This document shows, one piece after another, positions 23,640 through 33,934 of a stretch of 64,000 nucleotides of DNA (position 1 is its first letter; each line of letters opens with the position of its first letter). The notes beneath the pieces were generated by a model that was not told the origin of the DNA, made no database searches, and saw only the letters and a program-made list of their open reading frames with translations. Origin of the DNA: Rehmannia glutinosa (Eukaryota > Streptophyta > Magnoliopsida > Lamiales > Orobanchaceae); assembly GCA_016081115.2 (NCBI GenBank), contig CM071931.1, forward strand, positions 25,086,317-25,150,316. The letters run 5' to 3'. The position numbers and the translations under genes were made by a program.

Positions 23640-24880
23640 GACTTTACAGACAATGATAGTGCAAGTCCGCAATTGACTACAAGATTTCAGATGTACGGCT
23701 CATCAAGAGGAAAAGTATTTTCTTTGTCAAGCAATCCGCTGGGAGAAAATACATCTGGTAATTGCATTAATATATTTACTTTATTAAATCTAAATAAATT
23801 TTGGAATAATAGAACATCTCATGCTCAATATAAAATTTATTTGTAATTTTTTTAGCTAATCGTTATTTTGATGGGTTATGGTTCATTTTTTTTTTTAGAA
23901 AATCACGGAATACCTCAAATGTCTTTTCCAAATGTATCTCGACAGTTGATTTACAAGGTTCATCAAGTAGAATGATCTATCCATTACCAAACACTCCGCT
24001 TAGTGACATCACAAACGGTATATTATTAATATTGATGTGTTTTTTTTTTAAATTTCTAACTACAATACTCAGATGTTAATATCTATTACATGTATTTTAC
24101 CAATTTGGATATTCAGTTTGCAGCGTGGGACCACACTTTGGAACTATAATCAATAATCGTAACAACACCCAACATCAAACAACGTGTTCATCTTCTATGA
24201 TAAATTCAAATGCTGAAACAGTAATTGATCTCACAATTGATGAGCCCATCAGAATCGCAATCACTGCAAATGATACTACACCATGCGGCAATATTAATAT
24301 TGATGTTGATCAGATCGAGCGAAATGCGAGAATGACCTTCTCAGTAAATGGTGAGTTTAATTTCTTATAACTTATGTTTTGTAAGGTAGTCAATTATTTC
24401 TTTTAAATAAAGGTTTAACATTATTTCTTTTATATTTTTCAGAATACTTGGACATGGGTGATGCGACATACAAATGTGAATTTTGTGGAGCTTTGTTTTG
24501 GTACGAGGAAAGGCTATCTTCCTCTACAAAAAACAAGCCTAGATACTCTTTGTGTTGCAGCAATAGTGTTATTCAACTACCTCCAGTTAAACAACCTCCT
24601 AATACGCTTTGCGAATTATTATTCGGAGATGGAATTAAATCTAAGCACTTTCAAGACAACATAAGATCATACAACAATATGTTGGGTTTCACTTCAATGG
24701 GAGGCAAAATAGACAAAGATATAAACAAATGGTCGTGGTCCTCCTATTTTTAGAATGCATGGGATGAATTACCATCTTATTGGAAGTTTATTGTCGTCGA
24801 TGGTTCAACACCAAAATTCGCCCAAATGTATATATATGACGAGAAAATGAAATATCAAACCGATTAAATTCATAGGGTAT
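23640..24880 (+). pseudogene. Helitron RepHel protein, N-terminal exons
   Basis: Exon-like pieces at about 23650-23755, 23900-24016, 24119-24349 and 24443-24877 are separated by short GT...AG introns. The first two share a motif (SSR--V-SLSSNPLGENT and SSSRMIYPLPNTPLSDITN). The fourth has CEFCGALFWYEERLS, SLCCSNSVIQLPPVKQPP and SKHFQDNIRSYNNMLGFTSM followed by GGKID, the well-known N-terminal part of plant Helitron helicases. A frame slip at about 24745 precedes the GSLLSS and FAQMYIYDEK pieces. The CxxC pairs look like a zinc-binding site. The start of the protein is uncertain. Confidence 0.75.
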
Positions 24881-24969
24881 TCTCGCATTTAATAAAATTA
24901 TATTATATAATATTTCTTAATTGTTTACCTTAATTATGCTAATATTTCTATTTTTTTTTTGTAAACAAG

Positions 24970-27197
24970 GGGGCAAAATAAATAATTTGCACGAACTTAT
25001 CGTCAGTGACTTAAAGAGAATGTTAGATGAGAGTAATATTTTAGTAAAGACCTTTAGAATGGCGAAGGAGAAGATTCAGCAACACGCTGATTGTGATGTT
25101 AGATTGCGTCTGATCGGAAACCGGAATACGGATGCTAGGAGATACAATGTGCCTACAAGTTCAGAAGTTGTTGCACTAATAGTTGGAGATTTTGATCAAG
25201 CTTTAGGAGATCGAGACATTTTAGTGGAAACAAAATCTGGAGGTTTGAAATGAATCAATGAATTGAATGCATCATACTTGGCCTTGCAGTATCCGTTATT
25301 ATTACCATTTGGTGAAGATGGTTTCAGGGAAGACATACCGTTTTCGAATCTAAAGAAAATTAATCAGAGAAGCAGAAAAACGATAAGTGTTCGAGAATTT
25401 TTTAAACCGATTGCGACGACAAGGAACAAGATGCTTCTACTATTTTGTCTTCAAGAAGATTATTTCAACAATTTGTTGTCGATGCTTACACGATGGTGGA
25501 GTCGGCCGTTTGAAGTATATTCGATTGCACCAAATGAAATTGCGTTGTGATATATATAAGGGTTTAACGGATGCTTTGTTGAATGGAGACATAGATCCAA
25601 GTAGCCATGGGAAACGAATTATATTACAGTTTTCCGGAGGCGCCCGATATATGATACAAAATTATCGAGGATGCAATAGCTATATGTAGGTGGGCGGGCT
25701 ATCCGATTTGTTTATAACATTCACTTGCAATCCAAAGTGGCCAGAGATTGTTCGATTTCTTGATAAGAAGAATCTTAGCCCTGAGGACCGACCGAACATT
25801 GTCTGCAGAATCTTTAAATTGAAATTGGATTGTTTGCTAAAAGATCTCTAAAAATCGGAAAAAAAGGTTTGGGAATGTAATAGCGAGTTATAATTCTTCC
25901 TCAATAATTTATTTACATTTTAGTCCAATTCATTTTTGATTTATACTTTTCACTTAATGTTTACTTATTTTTAACATTGCAGTTATATACACGATAGAAT
26001 TTCTGAAGCGTGGTTTGCCACATGCACATATATTGCTATTCCTGTCTAAAGAAGACAAGTATCCAACAGCAGATCATATAGATCGGATTATATCGTGTAA
26101 ATATACGATGAGGGCGTTGATCCGTATTATTATGCTGTGGTGAGAGACCACATGATTCATGGTCCATGTGGAGACGTTAGAAAAAGCTCTCCATGTATGG
26201 CTGATGGTCGTTGCATGAAATATTTTCCCAAAAAATTTGTTGATACAACTACTATTGATGAAAAAGGGTATCGCGTTATAGACGAAGAAATGATGGGAGA
26301 ATTGTTGAGAAATGGTGTTCCTTTGGATAATGAGATATGTTGTGCCGCACAATCGTGAGTTGTTGGTGAAGTACGGAGCTCACATTAATGTTGAATGGTG
26401 TAACCAGTCAAGATCGATAAAATATTTGTTCAAATATGTCAATGAAGGACATGACCGAGTTACTGCGTCATTCTATACGAGCACCGATGAGGAGAAATCT
26501 GACAATACTGTTGACGAAGTTAGTATGTTTTATGACTGTCGGTATATTTCGGCTTGTGAGGCAGCATGGAGATTACTTGGTTTTGAAATGCAATATAAAT
26601 ATCTTCCAGTTGAACATCTAAGCTTCCATCTTCCAAATGAGCAGAGTGTTATTTTTTCGGATTCAGAAAGAATAGATGATGTTTTGAAGAAAGATTCGGT
26701 TAAAGAAAACATGTTTTTAGCTTGGATGGAAGCCAATAAAATATATCCTGAAGCTAGGGAGTTGACTTACGCTGAAGCTCCAACTAAATTCATTTGGAAA
26801 GCAGAGCTTAGAAAGTGGATGCCGAGGAATATTGGAAAAGCAATAGGGCGTGTTTTTTATGTCCCTCCGGGTTGTGGGGATATGTACTATTTGAGGTGTC
26901 TCATTAACGTGGTCCGAGGGGCTACGTGTCACGACGACTACAAGAAGGTCAACGGTGTACAACACTCTTCCTATCGCGAGGCTTGCTATTCTCTTGGTCT
27001 GTTAGAAGACAATAGGGAATATATTGATGCCATCATTGAATCGAGTCACTGGGCATCTGCTGAGACACTAAGAAGTTTGTTTGTGTCATTGTTGTCATCG
27101 AATTCTTTGAGCAGGCCACAAGCAGTATGGGAGAAGTGTTGGGAGTTCCTTTCGGATGATATATTATATAATCGAAGACGACTTTTAAATCACCAAG
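24970..27197 (+). pseudogene. Helitron Rep (HUH) endonuclease domain
   Basis: The region reads through GNRNTDARRYNVPTSSEVVA, then YLALQYPLLLPFGEDGF, the helitron_like_N start. It then has LFITFTCNPKWPEIVRFLDK (about 25710-25770), a short intron (25866-25982) and RGLPHAHILLFLSK with the HUH motif His-Ala-His at 26021-26029. A long open frame (26312-27197) carries the two-tyrosine motif KYLFKYVNEG (Tyr codons about 26423 and 26435), then TKFIWKAELRKWMPRN and SRPQAVWEKCWEFLSDD. Stops or frame slips occur near 25550, 25690, 25850, 26100 and 26340. In autonomous Helitrons this domain nicks and joins DNA during rolling-circle transposition. The catalytic residues survive but the gene is broken. Confidence 0.88.
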
Positions 27198-27316
27198 GTA
27201 TTCATGTTATATTTTATATTTTATTTCATTCTTTTTTGGAGGATTTATTCATTGTTTATAAATTATAGTGATATTGCTTTTTTATGAAATTTATTATATT
27301 TCTTCTTCTTCTGCAG

Positions 27317-28950
27317 AGCTGGTATTGAGTGAGAGCCAAATCAAGAATTTTGCCTTATCGGAAATTGAAAAATTGTTAAGAAGACGTGGTAAGAGTCTAC
27401 GCAATTTTGATTCAATGCCATTTCCGGATGTTGACAATCTTCAAAACCACCAAAACAGACTGATATACGACGAGTTGCGATACGATCGTAAGGAGCTAAT
27501 GCTTGAGCATCGGAATCGCTTGCCAAGCTAAAGCGATGAACAACATACATGTTTACATTTCGAAAATAATGCATGCGGTGGCATCCGATAAAGGTGGTAT
27601 GTTCTTTGTCTACGGATATGGAGATGCAGGCAAGACATTTTTGTGGAGGGCTTTATCTTCAGCGTTGAGATCAAAAAGAGAAATTGTACTAAATGTTGCA
27701 TCGAGCGGCATAACATCTCTTCTATTTCCAGGTGGTAGGACTGCACATTCCCGATTTGTTATTCCCTTAAACCCAAATCAAGAATCAACATGCAATATCA
27801 ATCAGGAGAGTCCGCTTGTGGAGTTGATTATTCGTTTGAAGCTTATAATCTGGGACGAAGCACCGATGATGCACAAGTTTTGCTTTCAAGCGCTTTGCGA
27901 AACTTTGCGAGCTCTTTTAAAACAAGACAACCCATTGGCGGAAAACATAGTGTTCGGAGGGAAAAGCTGTTGTGTTCGATGGAGACTTCAGGTAGATCTT
28001 GACTGTTATACCAAAGGGAAGTCGGCAGGACATTGTGAATGCAACCATTAATTCATCGCATTTGTGGGCAAATTGCACAGTTTTAAAACTGACTAAGAAC
28101 ATGCGCTTCAAAGCTTAGGTGGAACCGATGATTATGCGAGTTGGTGCAATTTTGAATGGATTGCAAGTATTGGAGACGGAACTACCGGAGGATCGAATGA
28201 TGGTTGTGCAACTATTGATATACCGAGAAGATATCGTTCGCACTCTTACGGTGATCCAATTGCAACTATTGTCGAGAGTACTTATCCGATGTTTAGAGAC
28301 GCCGTTGATGATCCGACTTACTTGAAAAGAGAGGGCTATCTGGCACCGACCCGATGTTGTTGAGCCCATAAATCGTATATAGCGTCTTTAAATTCTTCCG
28401 AAGGAGGGCGTATTTTAGCTCCGATAAAGACGTGCAAATCGATGCTAATATTGACTTCTTGCACGATCGCACACACGAATTTTTGAATGGGATAAGATGT
28501 TCGGTGTTCCTAATCATGAATTGCATTTGAAGGTTGGCACGTACGGTTATGCTCTTGAGAAACATGGACCATTCTATTGGATTGTGTGACACAAGGTAGT
28601 TATTACGAGGCTCGCCAAACATGTACTTGAAGCTAAAATTCTCAACGAATGCAGGTCATAAGGTGTTGATTCCGCGAATGACATTGACCCCATCGGACCT
28701 CAGGATTCCATTCAAGTTTCAACGTAGACGATTCCTCTTATTGTATCGTATGCAATGACTATAAATAAGAGTCAAGGCCAATCCTCTCAAATGTCGGGCT
28801 ATTTTGCGGAATCCGAGATTCGGCCATGGCCAATTATACGTTCTTGTTTCCGAGTCACCAATCGGAAGGGTTTGAAAATATTAGTCTGCGTGGTGACGGC
28901 GAATCAAATAACAAGCGGACAACGAACGTCGTGTACAAAGAAGTCTTTCA
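27317..28950 (+). pseudogene. Helitron PIF1-like helicase domain
   Basis: After an intron (27198-27316, ending CTGCAG) the frame gives LPFPDVDNL-like sequence, breaks near 27531, then stays open 27503-28051. Walker A is GYGDAGKTFLW (27614-27637 for the loop; the family usually has GYGGTGKT) and Walker B is LIIWDEAPMMHK. Downstream pieces in shifting frames include KGSRQDIVNATINSSHLWAN, LTKNMRF and, near 28755, MTINKSQGQS, which is the conserved helicase tail. There are at least five frame breaks. The domain is a 5'-3' SF1B helicase thought to unwind DNA during Helitron replication. Confidence 0.88.
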
Positions 28951-29118
28951 AAATTTGTAGTTTTTTTATATATTGTTTTAATGTAAATTATTTGTTTAAA
29001 TTTTATTTTAAATTTTTATATTTTATTAATGTTACTCTTTTAACCTCAATCCAATTGTTCAACACAACAAACTCTATATTTTTCAACACACCCAATTACA
29101 AATGCCCAATATAATACT

Positions 29119-29145
29119 CACCGTACATTGCAGGTGTAACACTAG
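29119..29145 (+). other. Probable 3' terminus of the RepHel Helitron
   Basis: About 190 bp after the helicase remnant, CACCGTACATTGCAGGTG (a degraded form of the usual CCGTGCATTGCACGG hairpin) is followed by TAACACTAG and then T. Helitrons end in CTRR, usually 10 or so bases after a hairpin, next to a target T. The stem is only partly paired, so the call is moderate. The matching 5' TC end was not identified. Confidence 0.55.
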
Positions 29146-29562
29146 TTTTCTATAACTGACTTGAGGGAAACAAAGATTTAGAATACCCTAGAAATTCTTT
29201 GTAAACGATAAAATGGAGATACTTTTAGACAAACTAAAATCCACTGTTACATACAAATTTGAAGTTGCCTCACATGGTTTTAATAACAAAAAATGTCATA
29301 TTCTTCCATTACAATATTCCTCGACATGTAACCTCTAATGAATCACATATTGTATATGCTGTTATTTGGACAGGTGTTGGTCAATATCCTTTTATCATCT
29401 ACACCTAATCTCGTGGTATTTTCCACAAGCTTCTTCACAATTTCTGCATTTACGAAAAATTAACTCAATTTAGGCTACCGATGAGAAATATTTTCTGGGG
29501 TGACAGACTGGTCCTTTCAACATAATTATAATTTAATTCAAATATTATATTATTGGGTAGAA
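29146..29562. other. AT-rich spacer, no gene
   Basis: No coding or repeat signal is recognised. The last nine bases (29554-29562, TGGGTAGAA) are the left duplication of the next element. Confidence 0.5.
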
Positions 29563-29717
29563 GCAATGTTGTAAAAAGCGCTAGGCGCTCGCACAAAGGC
29601 ATCGACTAAGGCCTAGCGCCTAGGCGGGACCTTGGTGGAATTAGGCGTGCCTAATCGGAAAAAAAATCGTAGGCGGGCAATAGAGGCCTAGTACCTAGGC
29701 GGGAATTTTTACAACAG
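29563..29717. mobile_element. 155-bp MITE with 9-bp TSD
   Basis: TGGGTAGAA occurs at 29554-29562 and again at 29718-29726. The insert begins GCAATGTTGTAAAAA and ends TTTTTACAACAG, giving a 10-bp inverted pair (GTTGTAAAAA/TTTTTACAAC). The interior is full of AGGCGCCTAGGC-type palindromic pieces. A 9-bp duplication suggests a Mutator-type origin, but the inverted repeats are short, so the superfamily is not certain. Confidence 0.7.
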
Positions 29718-29726
29718 TGGGTAGAA

Positions 29727-30275
29727 CTATCTTTTTTAAGTGATTTTGTGCAGACATATATGCATATTTGTTTTTCAAGTGACTCCATATAACTTAAAAT
29801 GGGAGTTTAAAGATTTGAAATTTATTGTATAATGAGCTTATCCAAATCACATTTTCACCACTTCTAAAAGTATTATTAAGAAGCTCCAATAATTAGTACA
29901 TATTATATACAACTCATACAATATACAGAGAGATTGGATTCAATAAGACCAGTGTCTGGGGTGAGTATGGACTAATCTCGATCGTTGCGATTAAATTTCG
30001 GATGACTTAGATTTAAGTGACAAAAATCAATATGGAAAAGCCCACAATTAGATACTATCTAAAATAAATAACCGTTTTACACTCTATGGAAAGAGAACCG
30101 TTAATGGATTGCCTTGAATCCCAATCAAATTCCTTAATGAAAAATAAACATCCCATCAACAGATTTCTCTCCATCTTCATCATTGTTTTATCGTTTAACA
30201 TCTAATTAGAAGGAAAAAGGACAAAAACATAGATTCAAAAATAAGTGACCGGCAAAAAAATTGGCAACGCTTATA
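29727..30275. other. AT-rich spacer, no gene
   Basis: Nothing recognised on either strand. Confidence 0.45.
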
Positions 30276-30790
30276 TGTTGGGGATAAAAACGGTATTTTA
30301 TTAATTAAATATATAATTAATTTCATATATGTTTATTTGATATTAATTGCCCAATGGGCTCTTTATAATTAAACCGGCCAAAAGGAGTATGGGTTTGGCC
30401 CATTGGCCATTTTTTCCTACGCGGACTATCCCATAGGCCAAATTCTACTAAAAAGGTCCCTCATATTATCTGCAAGTTAATTAATTCATAATCCTCCTAC
30501 ACATTTATTATACGATATTCGTTTTCTTGTTTATTCTCTCGTTCACCATCGACTTGAGCGTTGGAGGGACCTCCCGGGCAACCCACGGGAACCCCTAACG
30601 TTTGCGTACGTGGGCAGGCAAAGGATATTCCTAGCTCTCAGAGAAGAAGACTTGAAGACTTCCCCCTCGGGAAGAGAAAGATGAGAAGACTTCCCCTTGG
30701 GAAGAGGAGTGACATGAAGACTTTACTCTCGGGAAGCAGATTTGGTCAACCCATTGGCCTCGGAGTGATATGCCTTAAAAAGCAACATCA
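30276..30790 (+). mobile_element. 5' LTR of a Tat-like Ty3/gypsy element
   Basis: It starts TGTTGGGGATAAAAACGG and ends AACATCA, followed at 30794 by TGGCGCCGTCTGTGGG, the primer site typical of the Tat lineage. Length is 515 bp. Its right part holds GAAGACTTCCCCTCGGGAAG repeats. The open frame at 30561-30926 spans the LTR edge and the primer site and is not a gene. Confidence 0.82.
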
Positions 30791-30793
30791 TTT

Positions 30794-30809
30794 TGGCGCC
30801 GTCTGTGGG
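30794..30809 (+). other. Primer binding site (TGGCGCCGT type)
   Basis: TGGCGCCGTCTGTGGG lies three bases after the LTR end. This form is characteristic of Tat-lineage gypsy elements in plants. Confidence 0.82.
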
Positions 30810-31059
30810 AATAACAAAAGTTTCGCCGTGATCCAAGACCGCATGAAGAGAAATCTCAACAAGAGTACAAGACCAATGCCGCCGTACACCCACAAAGAGG
30901 AAATGCGTGATCTTTGGAATAGCTGAGTCATCAATATGATCTCCAGGAGGACTAGAAACAAAAGATGCCAGGAGCACTCTCGAGAATGCATCAAGAAGCA
31001 TAGGGGGACGTCAAAGGATCACCGGGAATGTTATGTTGCCACTCCGAGAGATGAGCAAG
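30810..31059 (+). mobile_element. Start of the Tat-like internal region, cut by the Athila-like insertion
   Basis: About 250 bp of leader with short disrupted frames. It ends at GAGCAAG, where the next element (TGTTCACC) begins. The other side of this element probably resumes at 38154. Confidence 0.55.
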
Positions 31060-32039
31060 TGTTCACCAAAAATATTAGGTTCATACAAGCGCAAGTGTAC
31101 GGTGTAGTTTATAAAATAATGGCAAGCAAGGTCGTATTCTCAAGGATTGATATTCGAAATACTTAGGCTATAATAACATCGCATTCCAATTTTATTGAAG
31201 CGACCGAAAATCAAGTTTTAATAATAAAAATCGAAAATAAAGAATAAAAAGAAATAAATTTGCGAACCACACAAGTATTTTCAACATCTATATGAACAAC
31301 ATTAGACACATAATCTCAACATGTTTCTTCAATATTAAATGCAATAAAGTTTTAAAAATCAATTCATGCAATTCTATGGGTTCAATTCCTAAGATAGTTT
31401 ATTCCTCCCTAAGGCGACACAATAAAAAAGTAGATTAATAACAAGTGTAGGTCTCGACTCGATACAATTATTATTAACTCCCAAAATATCTATGAATTGA
31501 ATGACTCCCCACAAACAATGATTTGTAGGTCTCCGACTAGAAACACCCATTTATGTCTAAATTCGATTTCCGTCTTTGTTAGAACTCATCTCCGAATTTT
31601 GCACTAACTAATATGACATGCAATTTATTCGGCAAATAAAAGCAATTACAAATAAGAACTCGAATTCATAAAATAGAAAGCATGAATTAATTAAGAAAAT
31701 GAATAATCAAATTTAACATGAATCCAAAGTTTCGATTATGTCCCTAAGATCCGAAAGATATGCCAAACATTGATTACAAACTCATAGACAAATTGAATCA
31801 ATATTATGACATCGTTTAAGCACGAAAAAGAGTTCTTAGATATAGAAAGAAAACCCCATCTTGTCGCATGGATTCCCATCCTAAGCTTTCGATGCTCTTG
31901 TGCTCCCTAGATGCGAAAGCCTTGTGGTGTTCTTCGCGACCTAGCCTTTTTGCTATAAGAAGATCTTAAATTCTGCGTTCTGTGTTATTTGATGTGTTTT
32001 CTTTGTATCAAGTTGTATATTTTCGTGCAAGCCTTGGGG

Positions 32040-32053
32040 TCCCTTTTATAGAT
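32040..32053 (-). promoter_or_regulatory. LTR TATA box
   Basis: The - strand reads ATCTATAAAAGGGACC. The equivalent site in the second LTR piece is at about 37608-37620 (ATCTATAAAAGAGACC). Position inside the LTR and conservation in both copies fit the element promoter. Confidence 0.6.
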
Positions 32054-32123
32054 GCTTGGAGAGATCACTTATAGAGTTGGAGCAGGAAGAAAAATCTTTG
32101 AAAAACGCGTCTTGGTAGATTCC

Positions 32124-32328
32124 CACACGGCCTGGCCGTGTGGTCTTGGTCTCAGCCCTTCTTCACACGACCATGTGAGCTCACACGGCCTGGCCGTGCA
32201 ATGCGTGCCCTTTCTCACATGCCCGTGTGGTCCTGGTTCCGTCCTCTATTTTTCCCAACTTCACACGTTTGTGTGGTTTCACACCGGCATTTCTACGGCA
32301 GTATGACACCCACACGGTCGGCCGTGTG
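32124..32328. repeat. Cluster of CACACGGCC palindromes in the Athila-like LTR
   Basis: CACACGGCCTGGCCGTGTG at 32124-32142 is a perfect palindrome around one T. Variants follow at about 32164 (CACACGACCATGTGAG), 32182 (CACACGGCCTGGCCGTGCA) and 32311-32328 (CACACGGTCGGCCGTGTG). Spacing is irregular, 20-130 bp, so it is not a simple tandem array. The surrounding sequence is AT-rich. Confidence 0.8.
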
Positions 32329-32560
32329 AAGTATTTTTGTCCACTTTTTTGTCGTTTGATATTCTCTTCGCATTCGTCAATCTTAGCAGGGCATTCCAAC
32401 CGATATTTCTTCATTTTAAGCTCCATTTCTGCAAAATAACAAATACGCAATATCATGCCCTTTTAAGGAAACCATGTAAAAACATACTAAATATGCATGC
32501 AAATGCATCAATTATATATCATTTTAAGCCCCAAAATGCACGTATATTTTACACATATCA

Positions 32561-32575
32561 AAATCCCCCAAACTT
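32561..32575 (-). other. Polypurine tract of the Athila-like element
   Basis: The - strand reads AAGTTTGGGGGATTT directly before the LTR start TGATATGTG. Confidence 0.72.
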
Positions 32576-33930
32576 AAGGTATTGCTCGTCCTTGAGCAAA
32601 TTAAGAAAAATAATATAAGCGTAAAACGAACGAACACTCAAGAACACTATGAACATTGAATAACATTTGACTCCATACTTAAGGAAATTATGTAATTCAT
32701 CATCAAGAAGTCATCATTCATAAACTCGGCATAATTAATACTCTTTTGGGCACTTGACATCGCGACTCACAAGTAAATAGTGTATCACTCTACTCTCAAA
32801 AGTGTATGGATAGTGTTTACGCTCAAATTCAATTCAGTGAAAGCAGAACTACCATAGGCTTGCAAATCGTCTTAACATCTCTATCACTTTTGTGTGCACA
32901 ATTTAAGAATCAAAAAGGACTTTTATTATGTTGTAATGTAGGCTCTTTGGTAAGGGTGTGTAAAATTAGATTAAGTGACTTGTCTTGAGCAAATGGAATT
33001 TAAGCATACGAGACTTGCAATTCGCCAACCCAATTTTATATAATACTTATTTTCTGTTTCAATTCCACCTTATTTCTCCTTTTTCATACTTAGACCTTTT
33101 TGCCCTTTTTTTTTTCTTCTTTTGCCTCAAGCTCTTATTTTGTTTTTTTTTCTTCATAATTTTCATAATTTTACTTTTACTTTGCTCGATTTTCTCTTCT
33201 TTTTTAGAGATATTTCTTTCTTTTTCGAGCTTCTTGTATTTTTTTCCATTTACCCAGATACTGCTCATCCCTCTTTCTTTTGCCAACTTCCTCTCTTTTT
33301 TATAAATTTTTGCCACTTCTTCCCCAAACTTGTTCATTTTCTATAAGCCAAAGAATATTAGGGATAAAAACATGTTTAAATTTTAAAGATCAATGTGGCT
33401 CAGAATAAAAGTTTTAGCTCAAAATTGGCTAACTAGGGAATCATGAGTTCATAGGTAGGCTTAGGTTAAGTAGGCTAAACGAAGATGGCCTTAAATCATT
33501 TTCAAAAATTGTACACACACATGGCTTCAATGAAGATACCAGAGCAAGTTCTAGAGTTCTATCAATGAGCGCTCACATGCTTATTTTTCGCAACATGCTC
33601 AAATACCCATTTTTTTAATAAATGCCAAGCAAATAACTTTTCTCCTAACAATTTATCACATTATTCCCACCAGTATGTTATCTCAATCCATAAAACATTC
33701 ATAGTAAAATCATACGGGAGCTCGGCATAAAAACTGAATTAAAACCACACACAAAAATAATTAAATGTGCTAAAGCGGTAAACGTGCTAAAAACAATAAA
33801 ACAAAAAATCGAAAAAATTAAACTAAAAATTGATTTTTTTTTTCAAAAATACTAATGCAAAGTGCTCTACATGTAGTCCTAAATGCAATGCAAAATCCAA
33901 AAAAGTACTAAATTATGCATTCTTGACAAC
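32576..33930 (-). mobile_element. Athila-like 3' untranslated internal region
   Basis: Non-coding sequence upstream of the PPT. It begins with the GCTCAAGGACGAGCAATACC motif (- strand) commonly found near the 3' end of Athila-type elements. 33060-33345 is T/C-rich, which makes an artificial Lys/Glu-rich - strand frame. No env-like or integrase sequence is kept. Confidence 0.6.
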
Positions 33931-33934
33931 CCCC

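Larger units (their letters stand above)
31060..32560 (-). mobile_element. 3' LTR of an Athila-like gypsy element
   Basis: On the - strand it starts TGATATGTGTAAAATATACG (32560) just after a G-rich polypurine tract, and ends near TTTTTGGTGAACA (31060). Length is about 1500 bp. The right third repeats at 37500-38153. It contains GC-rich palindromes (see 32124) and a TATA box. Near its end it reads CCGTACACTTGCGCTTGTA, a motif I associate with Athila-type LTRs. Confidence 0.78.

Noticed and set aside
30561..30926. 121-codon frame starting MEGPPGQPTGTPN
   Set aside because: Spans the Tat LTR end and primer binding site, so cannot be a conserved protein.
33059..33345. Lys/Glu-rich - strand frame and Phe-rich + strand frames
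   Set aside because: Artefacts of a T/C-rich stretch in the Athila-like untranslated region.
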